Source: an uncultured Desulfovibrionaceae bacterium (lineage in GTDB: Bacteria > Desulfobacterota > Desulfovibrionia > Desulfovibrionales > Desulfovibrionaceae). From it: a stretch of DNA of 5,408 nucleotides. Position numbers and translations under genes: made by a program. Positions 1 through 4,837 of this stretch are shown here, in pieces (positions within the stretch are counted from its first letter, which is position 1; every line of letters begins with the position of its first letter). The notes beneath the pieces were generated by a model. It did not search any database. It saw only the letters and a list, made by a program, of their open reading frames with translations, and was not told the DNA's origin. Where the stretch lies: the NCBI GenBank assembly GCA_947037905.1, contig CAMQUX010000104.1:1-5408 (forward strand), in the 5' to 3' direction.

Positions 1-509
1 AACGATGCTTCTAGTTTAGAATTAACATCATCTAAAAAAATATACTGTGGTACATTAAGCTCTCTCATTTCCATAGTTGCTTCATCAGTACTATTTATCT
101 TTTTTTGCACTTCACGGATAAGAAAAGCTTTTAAATCTTCACGAGTGTGAACACTTCCACCTCGTTGTATTGTAAGATTTTCTGGTAAAATACACTGTGC
201 AGCTGCACCTTTTAAATAAAAACGTAATGCATCATAAAGCTTTGGACGAGCTATTGTTAATGGACGAGAAGGTTCTTTTGGAGCTCTCCATAAAAGTGTA
301 CCTTTTATCTTGTCCCAGTCACTTGCACTTGTTGTACCATAAGGCTGTGCAATATCTCCTAAGGTTACTCTGTCACCATTTACAACTGCAACAGCACTTA
401 CTTTTGCCTGCCACGCAGCCGTTGGTAAATCTGCTGCAAAGGCAGAAGTTGCATATACAAGTAAAAGAAATAATAATAGAAAAAATATATTTTTAACATG
501 ACACAACAT
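1..509 (-). CDS. flgA: Flagellar P-ring assembly chaperone FlgA, 3'-truncated by the window edge
   Basis: FlgA is a periplasmic chaperone that helps FlgI subunits form the P-ring around the flagellar rod. I translated this gene by hand: 169 complete codons are visible and the frame stays open to base 1, so the C-terminal SAF-like domain lies outside. The ATG at 509-507 is preceded by a perfect AGGAGG (524-519) at 9 bases, which fixes the start. Residues 1-25 form a Sec signal peptide: a short n-region with H4 and K6, a leucine/phenylalanine-rich core at about 8-20, and a probable AFA|AD cleavage site after residue 25. The stretch VVNGDRVTLGDIAQP (42-56) and LPENLTIQRGG (108-118) resemble the N-terminal region of long deltaproteobacterial FlgA proteins. 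It lies 51 bases downstream of flgG in the same direction, the usual flgF-flgG-flgA order, and is probably cotranscribed. Identity rests on the signal peptide, these motifs and context; the diagnostic C-terminal domain is not visible. Confidence 0.85.
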   Translation of the reverse strand, partial: MLCHVKNIFFLLLFLLLVYATSAFAADLPTAAWQAKVSAVAVVNGDRVTLGDIAQPYGTTSASDWDKIKGTLLWRAPKEPSRPLTIARPKLYDALRFYLKGAAAQCILPENLTIQRGGSVHTREDLKAFLIREVQKKINSTDEATMEMRELNVPQYIFLDDVNSKLEAS

Positions 510-560
510 AATATAAAACCTCCTAAAGTATTTACGAACTATGAAACATTCATAATTATC

Positions 561-1340
561 TTAACGTTTTACACTTATTGCATTTTGTAATAAACTATCT
601 GCAGTTGTTATTACTTTTGAGTTCATTTCAAAGGCACGCTGTCCAACTATCAAGTTTACCATTTCTTCTACCATCTCAACGTTTGAACCTTCTATGAATC
701 CTTGAGCGATTGTGCCAAGATTATCTTCACCTGGTGTTCCTATTACTGCTGCACCTGATGCTTCTGTTTCGTAGTACAAGTTACGTCCTATGGCATTTAA
801 ACCAGCTGGGTTTATGAAATTATGAATTTCTAAATCTGCGCCAGCAAGCTCTACGCCATTTTTATCAAGTGCTGCCATACGCCCATTCTCTGTTACAACA
901 AAGTCAAAAGCTTCTGGTGGAACTGTGAATTCTGGCTGTAAAGGATAACCTTCTGGTGTTACCACTACTCCGTCAGAATTGAGTTTAAAGCTCCCAGCTC
1001 GTGTATAAGCAGGAACACCATTTGCATCGATTAGAAAAAATCCGTTCCCTGCAATTGCTAAATCTAATTGGTTGTCAGTATTTTGAAAGTTACCTTGTTT
1101 AAAGAACTTATGAATGGTCGTTGGGCGAACACCCATACCAATTTGCATACCTGTTGGAGTTTGAACTCCACCGTTATCAGTTCCTGCAATTTCCATTGTC
1201 TGATACATTAAATCCTGAAACTCAGCCCTACTCTTTTTAAAGCCAAGAGTATTTACGTTTGCCAAGTTATTTGAGGTAACATCAATACTTATTTGTTGTG
1301 CAACCATACCTGTTGCAGCAGTCCAAAGTGAACGCATCAT
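561..1340 (-). CDS. flgG: Flagellar distal rod protein FlgG
   Basis: FlgG builds the distal rod, the drive shaft that crosses the periplasm to the hook. At 259 residues it matches the usual length of about 260. The N-terminal rod signature SNNLANVNTLGFK is at 23-35. Residues 46-73 (YQTMEIAGTDNGG through MQIGMGVRP) correspond to the FlgG-specific segment that separates rod FlgG from hook FlgE. NQLDLAIAGNGFFLI (90-104) is the conserved core, and SNVEMVEEMV (219-228) followed by QRAFEMNSK is the C-terminal FlgF/FlgG/FlgE signature. There is no Sec signal, as expected for export through the flagellar type III apparatus. An AGGAGA (1353-1348) lies 7 bases before the first ATG; the second ATG directly after it is also possible, but MMRSLW is a common family start. 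It lies 49 bases downstream of flgF and is probably expressed from the sigma-54 promoter ahead of flgF. Confidence 0.97.
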   Translation of the reverse strand: MMRSLWTAATGMVAQQISIDVTSNNLANVNTLGFKKSRAEFQDLMYQTMEIAGTDNGGVQTPTGMQIGMGVRPTTIHKFFKQGNFQNTDNQLDLAIAGNGFFLIDANGVPAYTRAGSFKLNSDGVVVTPEGYPLQPEFTVPPEAFDFVVTENGRMAALDKNGVELAGADLEIHNFINPAGLNAIGRNLYYETEASGAAVIGTPGEDNLGTIAQGFIEGSNVEMVEEMVNLIVGQRAFEMNSKVITTADSLLQNAISVKR

Positions 1341-1353
1341 AATTATTTCTCCT

Positions 1354-1369
1354 ATTAGTTTTTACTAAT
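1354..1369 (-). promoter_or_regulatory. Small hairpin just before the flgG Shine-Dalgarno
   Basis: ATTAGT (1354-1359) and ACTAAT (1364-1369) are perfect inverted copies around a four-base loop. In the flgF-flgG mRNA the hairpin ends next to the AGGAGA (1353-1348) of flgG. It is only six pairs, two thirds of them A-U, so it is weak. It might tune flgG translation or slow 3'-5' decay of the upstream message, or be chance. Confidence 0.25.
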
Positions 1370-1389
1370 TTAATTATTTTTTATTATTT

Positions 1390-2169
1390 TTAACCAACAA
1401 CACTGCCAGTTCGAATGGCTGTGCTATCCATGGTATCTGTACTACTCATCATTTTTGTGTACATTTCAAAACCACGTTGTAGCTCAATCATATTTACCAT
1501 TTCCATAACAACTTCTACGTTAGATTTTTCAAGCATTCCCTGTTCTATTCGTGTATCAACAACTGGTATTTCTCCAGCTTCCATACCTTTTCGAATTTGA
1601 TAAAGGTTCTCTCCCTTTTTTTCTAAAGCTTCTAAGTTATCAAGAGTTACTACATCAAAAGCGCCAATCTCTTCGCCATCTACTGAAATAGTTCCGTTAT
1701 CTGACACATAAAGCGTTCCTGTTGAAGGAACTTGCAGCGGCGCTCCTGCAAATAGTACTGGATGCCCTTCTGCGTTCATGATTGTTCCATCTGCAGCTTT
1801 TAAAAAATGCCCATTTCTGCTATAAAAATCACCCTCAGGAGTACGAATTTTAAAAAAACCTTCTCCATTTATGGCTATATCTAAAGGATTTCCTGTTAAT
1901 TGTAAGCTTCCTTGATTTAAGTCTGTCTGCATATCAGAAAGCCTTGGCCTTGCTAAAACATTTCCATCTGGAAACGGGTTATCATCTCGCACAAAGCTTT
2001 GTGCTGAAACAAGATAATCATGGGCGAAACGAGTAAAAGTGTCATGAAAAGCCACTCTATCTACCTTAAAACCAGTAGTGTTTACGTTCGCCAAATTATT
2101 GGCAGTCATAGCCAAACGATGCTCATTAGATAAAGCACCAAATACTGCACTTTGCATACTATCACGCAT
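1390..2169 (-). CDS. flgF: Flagellar proximal rod protein FlgF
   Basis: This is a rod protein of the FlgF/FlgG/FlgE family, 259 residues long. ANNLANVNTTGFK (23-35) is the N-terminal rod signature, GNPLDIAINGEGFF (93-106) the conserved core, and SNVEVVMEMVNMIELQRGFE (216-235) the C-terminal signature. It lacks the FlgG-specific segment of its neighbour. In that place it has a different stretch (about 43-75, DTFTRFAHDYLV then a proline-rich run), which supports a proximal-rod FlgF over a second FlgG. There is no N-terminal signal peptide, as expected for flagellar type III export. The start is well supported: AAGGAGG at 2183-2177 lies 7 bases before the ATG; a second in-frame ATG at codon 5 is less well placed. 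It is the first gene of the leftward cluster, directly downstream of a sigma-54 promoter. Some annotations name this gene flgF, others a generic rod protein. Confidence 0.92.
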   Translation of the reverse strand: MRDSMQSAVFGALSNEHRLAMTANNLANVNTTGFKVDRVAFHDTFTRFAHDYLVSAQSFVRDDNPFPDGNVLARPRLSDMQTDLNQGSLQLTGNPLDIAINGEGFFKIRTPEGDFYSRNGHFLKAADGTIMNAEGHPVLFAGAPLQVPSTGTLYVSDNGTISVDGEEIGAFDVVTLDNLEALEKKGENLYQIRKGMEAGEIPVVDTRIEQGMLEKSNVEVVMEMVNMIELQRGFEMYTKMMSSTDTMDSTAIRTGSVVG

Positions 2170-2217
2170 AACGAATCCTCCTTAGACACTTACTTTAGAA
2201 ATGTCACAAGCATGCTT

Positions 2218-2234
2218 TGCAAATAAGATGCCAA
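2218..2234 (-). promoter_or_regulatory. Sigma-54 (RpoN) -24/-12 promoter for flgF-flgG-flgA
   Basis: Read on the minus strand the sequence is TTGGCATCTTATTTGCA. It matches the TGGCAC-N5-TTGCW consensus except for T at the sixth position of the -24 element, and it has the diagnostic GG-N10-GC spacing. The predicted transcription start is near 2207, giving a leader of about 38 bases that contains the flgF AAGGAGG. Rod and hook genes under RpoN and an enhancer-binding regulator are well known in many polarly flagellated proteobacteria. The match is seen directly; its use in this organism is inferred. Dependence on an activator implies upstream sites, probably within 2290-2360. Confidence 0.85.
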
Positions 2235-2271
2235 AATAGAAATTCTCCTATGTAAATTATGCTCTATTTTG
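2232..2271. repeat. Inverted repeat CAAAATAGA / TCTATTTTG abutting the sigma-54 promoter
   Basis: The 9-base arms at 2232-2240 and 2263-2271 are perfect inverted copies separated by 22 bases, in which a further AATT/AATT pair (2241-2244 with 2255-2258) can form. The left arm overlaps the outer edge of the -24 element (2232-2234). It is upstream of the predicted flgF start, so it would not be in the flgF mRNA. It could be a DNA operator or a chance AT-rich palindrome. There is no U-run, so it is not a terminator. Confidence 0.45.
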
Positions 2272-2295
2272 CTTAATAAATTTATGAAAATGAGA

Positions 2296-2322
2296 TTGAC
2301 GTGTGGGGTGAATAGTGATAAA
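2296..2322 (+). promoter_or_regulatory. Possible sigma-70 promoter for the terminated RNA
   Basis: TTGACG (2296-2301) matches the -35 consensus at five of six positions. GATAAA (2317-2322) is a four-of-six -10 match at a short 15-base spacing; TAAACA at the ideal 17-base spacing is weaker. A start near 2329 would coincide with the 5' base of the foldable segment. The -35 element overlaps the first TGAGATT copy. The -10 is imperfect, so this is tentative. Confidence 0.35.
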
Positions 2323-2328
2323 CAGATG

Positions 2329-2482
2329 AAAGTTTCTGAGATTATAGCTTTAATATTTTTCTAGTGGAAGAATAACTCACGTTGTTCTAAAAATGGAAAA
2401 ATTTATAATTTCAGACCTTTGTGAGATTGAGTTATTAATCTTAGTTTGCAAAGGTGAGCCAAGCGGTTGGTTCACTTTTTTT
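2329..2482 (+). ncRNA. Candidate structured small RNA or attenuated leader, family unknown
   Basis: About 154 bases that read as an RNA rather than a protein gene. Hand pairing gives a long rod. AAAG (2329-2332) pairs with CTTT (2417-2420), and TCTGAGATTAT (2335-2345) with ATAATTTCAGA (2405-2415) through 11 pairs with one G-U. TTTTTCTA (2356-2363) pairs with TGGAAAAA (2394-2401). The tip AGAATAAC (2369-2376) pairs with GTTGTTCT (2381-2388) around a TCAC loop. A second, competing hairpin joins ACCTTTG (2415-2421) to CAAAGGT (2449-2455), with TGAGATT/AATCTTA inside it, and the intrinsic terminator follows. It may be a free-standing small RNA, or a 5' leader that attenuates rimP-nusA-infB. A-T-rich DNA folds readily by chance, so the terminator is the firmest part. 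The 5' end does not pair with the 3' end, unlike 6S RNA, and I recognise no known family. Confidence 0.4.
2454..2482 (+). terminator. Rho-independent terminator upstream of rimP
   Basis: The stem GTGAGCCAA (2454-2462) pairs with TTGGTTCAC (2467-2475): nine pairs including one G-U, around a GCGG loop. It is followed by seven T residues (2476-2482), then ATTTT. Four more pairs can form at the base between AAAG (2450-2453) and the first Ts. On the minus strand the stem is not followed by a T-run, so it acts rightwards only. It lies about 190 bases before rimP and has no protein gene before it on the plus strand, so it ends a small RNA or attenuates the rimP operon. Confidence 0.85.
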
Positions 2483-2530
2483 ATTTTGTAGCATAAATTT
2501 CTATTGTCCAAACACTTTCAGAGAAATAGC

Positions 2531-2559
2531 TACTTAAAAAATGAAGCTTATATTATAAT
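2531..2559 (+). promoter_or_regulatory. Possible sigma-70 promoter for the rimP-nusA-ylxR-infB operon
   Basis: A perfect TATAAT at 2554-2559 lies 17 bases after TACTTA (2531-2536), which matches TTGACA at only two positions. It is downstream of the terminator, so a promoter is needed here unless transcription reads through from upstream. The leader to rimP would be about 105 bases. Perfect -10 boxes arise easily by chance in A-T-rich DNA, hence the modest confidence. Confidence 0.4.
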
Positions 2560-2672
2560 GATATGAACATACAACTATACATAATATACCAAGTGTACAT
2601 TGAGGCAATAAGATAAAATATCTTTTTACTCTTTGGAAAAAATAAAAATAACCAGTATTTAAGGAATTAATA

Positions 2673-3161
2673 ATGCAATATAGTTCTTTCGAAAAACAAC
2701 TTTATGAGCTTGTGCTTCCTCCTATAAAAACCGCAGAACTTGAGCTTTGGGGCTTAGAAATACTCAGCGGTAGCAAGCAAACAATTCGTTTGTTTATTGA
2801 TTCTCCAAACGGAATTACTGCTGGTGATTGTGCGAAAGTAAGCAAAAAGATAGATTTAATCCTTGAAGTAGAAAATATCATGCATGGTGCGTATATTTTA
2901 GAACTCTCATCGCCTGGATTTAATAGACGCTTCTTTAGTGCAGAACAATCTTTTGATTATATAGATAGAGAAATTGAGATAAAACTCTATGAGCCATTAG
3001 ATCAGCGGAAGAATTTTTTGGGAAAACTTATAAAAGTAGATAAAAGTTCTCTTGAGCTAGAGACAGAAACAGAAACTTTTAGTTTATTATGGGAAAATGT
3101 AAAAAAAGCGAATGTTTATCATTCCTTTGACAATACATCACCTAAAATCATAAAGAAATAA
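2673..3161 (+). CDS. rimP: Ribosome maturation factor RimP
   Basis: RimP binds the free 30S subunit and assists its late maturation. The 162-residue protein is close to the family's usual 150-160. The N-terminal alpha/beta domain shows LELWGLEIL (23-31), RLFIDSPNGIT (39-49), DCAKVSKKIDLILEVEN (52-68) and the family hallmark LELSSPGFNRRFF (76-88). The small C-terminal SH3-like barrel covers about 100-148 (GKLIKVDKSSLELE onwards). The hallmark usually reads SSPGLDRPL, so N84 and R86 replace the common D and P, a mild divergence. AAGGA (2661-2665) lies 7 bases before the ATG. It is the first gene of the rightward operon, with nusA starting 11 bases after its stop. The last dozen residues are a lysine-rich tail of no clear function. 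Confidence 0.95.
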   Translation: MQYSSFEKQLYELVLPPIKTAELELWGLEILSGSKQTIRLFIDSPNGITAGDCAKVSKKIDLILEVENIMHGAYILELSSPGFNRRFFSAEQSFDYIDREIEIKLYEPLDQRKNFLGKLIKVDKSSLELETETETFSLLWENVKKANVYHSFDNTSPKIIKK

Positions 3162-3172
3162 GGATAAGAAAC

Positions 3173-4468
3173 ATGTCTGAATTACGTAATGCCATCAACC
3201 AAATAAGCAAAGACAAAGGCATAGATCGCACAGAACTTATTGCAACATTAGAAGAGGCAGTTCGCTCCTCAGTTGCAAGAAAATATGGCGAGACTATGGA
3301 TATAGAAGTTACGTTCAATGAAACTCGTGGCGAAATACAGGTGCACCAATTTAAAGTGGTAGTAAGTGAAATAACTGATGAAATTAGTGAAATCACACTT
3401 GATTTAGCAAAAGAGCACGATGCAAATGTGCAATTAGGCGACGAGGTAGGTTTTCCTGTTAATATCGAAGACCTAGGAAGAATAGCCGCACAATCTGCAA
3501 AACAAGTTATCATTCAACGCATGCGTGATGCAGAACAAAATATAATCTACGAAGAATTTAAAGACCGTGTGGGCGATATCATAAGTGGTGTTGTTCAACG
3601 TCGAGATAGAACAGGTTGGATATTAAACCTAGGGCGAACAGAAGCCCTTCTTCCTAAAAATGAACAAATACCAAAAGAACGTTTAAAACGTGGCGACCGT
3701 GTACAAGCGCTCTTAATCGAAGTACATAAAGATTCCCGTGCAACACAAGTAGTTGTTTCTCGTTCACATCCAAAATATCTTGCAGCATTATTTGAAAGAG
3801 AAGTACCAGAAGTAGATGATGGTTCTGTAAAAATTATGGGCGTTTCAAGAGACCCAGGACTTCGTGCTAAGGTGGCAGTAAGTTCAAAAGATAGAGATAT
3901 CGATCCAGTAGGAGCATGTGTTGGGGTGCGTGGTTCACGTATTCAAAATATAGTACAAGAGCTTCGTGGAGAGCGTATTGATATAGTAATTTGGAGCCCA
4001 GATATCGCACGTTATGCGCAAAATGCAATATCACCTGCAACCATAACTCGTATTATGGTAGATGAAGATGAGCAAATTTTAGAGGTAGTAGTACCAGATG
4101 ATCAGTTAACACTCGCAATAGGCCGTAAAGGGCAAAACGTTAAGTTAGCTGCAAAACTCATTGGCTGGAAAATAGACATATTTACAGAAAGCCGTTACGG
4201 TGAGCTTCATGCAGAAAGAAAAGGCATGGATCAAATCGCAAGCGTTGCTGAAATTCCTCTTGAAGTATTTTATGCAGAAGGTTTCACAACAGTAGCTAGT
4301 ATCGCAGAAGCACCAAAAGATGTACTGCTTGATATAGCAGGTATGACCAAAGAAAAAATTGAAAATATTCATGTAGCTATTAACATTTTAAAACTTGCAG
4401 AAAGTAGTGCTGAGCCAGTAGCAGTTGATGATGAGTCAATCGAAGCTAGCGAAGATGGAAACGAATAA
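3173..4468 (+). CDS. nusA: Transcription termination/antitermination factor NusA
   Basis: NusA binds RNA polymerase and nascent RNA, and modulates pausing, intrinsic termination and antitermination. The domains follow the family order: polymerase-binding N-terminal domain (about 1-128), S1 domain (about 133-200, VGDIISGVVQRRDRTGWI then LLPKNEQIP), KH1 with the GVRG loop at 251-254, and KH2 with GRKG at 317-320. A single helix-hairpin-helix-like segment follows (about 360-410, EVFYAEGFTTVASIAEAP then LLDIAGMTKEKIE), and the tail is very acidic (414-431). E. coli NusA is 495 residues with two C-terminal acidic repeats; only one such unit is present in these 431 residues, as in many bacteria outside the gammaproteobacteria. 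An AAGGAT (3160-3165) that overlaps the rimP stop lies 7 bases before the ATG, showing tight linkage to rimP. NusA could also act on the terminator upstream of its own operon, an inference from position. Confidence 0.97.
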   Translation: MSELRNAINQISKDKGIDRTELIATLEEAVRSSVARKYGETMDIEVTFNETRGEIQVHQFKVVVSEITDEISEITLDLAKEHDANVQLGDEVGFPVNIEDLGRIAAQSAKQVIIQRMRDAEQNIIYEEFKDRVGDIISGVVQRRDRTGWILNLGRTEALLPKNEQIPKERLKRGDRVQALLIEVHKDSRATQVVVSRSHPKYLAALFEREVPEVDDGSVKIMGVSRDPGLRAKVAVSSKDRDIDPVGACVGVRGSRIQNIVQELRGERIDIVIWSPDIARYAQNAISPATITRIMVDEDEQILEVVVPDDQLTLAIGRKGQNVKLAAKLIGWKIDIFTESRYGELHAERKGMDQIASVAEIPLEVFYAEGFTTVASIAEAPKDVLLDIAGMTKEKIENIHVAINILKLAESSAEPVAVDDESIEASEDGNE

Positions 4469-4589
4469 AATTACTTTACTATAGAAAATGCTACTATAAG
4501 TTACAATGGATACAATTAGATTTGTATAGAAGCGAAAATACGAAAACTTAAAGCTTGTGAAAAGATAAAAATAAGTAGAATTAAATTAT
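4469..4589 (+). other. nusA-ylxR intergenic gap with a TACTATA direct repeat
   Basis: This is a 121-base A/T-rich gap inside an otherwise tightly packed operon. TACTATA occurs at 4477-4483 and 4492-4498, a 15-base period. I see no terminator stem with a T-run, no tRNA and no small gene with a Shine-Dalgarno. TACAAT (4502-4507) could be a -10 box but has no matching -35. It is either a leader for ylxR-infB or decayed spacer. Confidence 0.3.
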
Positions 4590-4832
4590 ATGATAAACAG
4601 CAATAAACATATTCCCATAAGAACATGTGTTATTTGTCGCAATAAGTTCCCCCAAACGGATATGTTGCGCTATGGTATAAAAAAAGAAGATACAAATCAA
4701 CAAGCGATAAAGTTTACGTTGTTCATAGATAATAAAAATAGATCAGGTCGAGGATTCTACGTTTGTGCAGAAGAAAAATGTCGTACAAAAATGGACAATT
4801 TTCAACCGCGTAGAAAAAAGTACAGAGGATAA
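4590..4832 (+). CDS. ylxR: YlxR-family RNA-binding protein (DUF448)
   Basis: A small basic protein of 80 residues, normal for the family. Family marks are RTCVICRNKFPQTDMLRY (11-28) and GRGFYVCAEEKC (53-64), with four cysteines (C13, C16, C59, C64), and a strongly basic C-terminus (RRKKYRG). YlxR sits between nusA and infB in many bacteria. In Bacillus subtilis it has been reported to bind the RNase P RNA and modulate that enzyme (RnpM); whether that holds here is unknown. The L7Ae-like ylxQ gene that sometimes follows is absent, and infB starts 5 bases after the stop. The start is the only in-frame ATG before the RTC motif. There is no good Shine-Dalgarno before it, only an A/T-rich stretch with a weak AGTAG, so translation may be inefficient. 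It follows nusA by an unusual 121-base gap. Confidence 0.93.
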   Translation: MINSNKHIPIRTCVICRNKFPQTDMLRYGIKKEDTNQQAIKFTLFIDNKNRSGRGFYVCAEEKCRTKMDNFQPRRKKYRG

Positions 4833-4837
4833 AAAAT

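Larger units (their letters stand above)
2170..2672. other. Divergent control region between flgF and rimP
   Basis: This is 503 bases of AT-rich sequence with no credible protein gene. It contains, from left to right, the flgF Shine-Dalgarno and 5' leader, a sigma-54 promoter facing flgF (2218-2234), an inverted repeat (2232-2271), three copies of TGAGATT, a possible plus-strand promoter (2296-2322), a foldable segment (2329-2420), an intrinsic terminator facing right (2454-2482), a TATAAT box (2554-2559) and the rimP Shine-Dalgarno at 2661-2665. The stretch 2560-2650 is A/T-rich and I see nothing definite in it. Unlike the E. coli metY-rimP-nusA-infB arrangement, I see no tRNA gene before rimP. 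Confidence 0.8.

Noticed and set aside
197..496. Plus-strand open frame of 99 codons, very rich in Leu/His/Gln
   Set aside because: It lies antisense to flgA, which has a signal peptide, a perfect Shine-Dalgarno and family motifs; the composition is that of an antisense shadow.
541..553. Small hairpin ATGAA-ACA-TTCAT between flgG and flgA
   Set aside because: Only five A/T-rich pairs with no T-run; unlikely to terminate, and flgA is probably cotranscribed.
1415..1600. Plus-strand open frame of 61 codons
   Set aside because: Antisense to the conserved C-terminus of flgF, with no Shine-Dalgarno or recognisable domain.
2284..2364. 26-codon plus-strand frame starting MKMRLTCGVNSD
   Set aside because: No Shine-Dalgarno before it, and it overlaps the possible promoter and the foldable segment; it is no longer than expected by chance.
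2329..2482. 6S RNA (ssrS)
   Set aside because: Length is similar, but the 5' segment pairs with the middle and not with the 3' end, and there is no symmetrical central bubble.
2170..2672. A tRNA (as in E. coli metY-rimP)
   Set aside because: No GGTTCGAATCC-like T-loop or cloverleaf; the GGTTCAC present is part of the terminator stem.
3148..3513. Minus-strand open frame of 121 codons, rich in Ser/Ile
   Set aside because: Antisense to the N-terminal domain of nusA; low-complexity composition typical of a shadow.
4145..4372. Minus-strand open frame of 75 codons, rich in Phe/Cys
   Set aside because: Antisense to the nusA C-terminal region, with no supporting signals.
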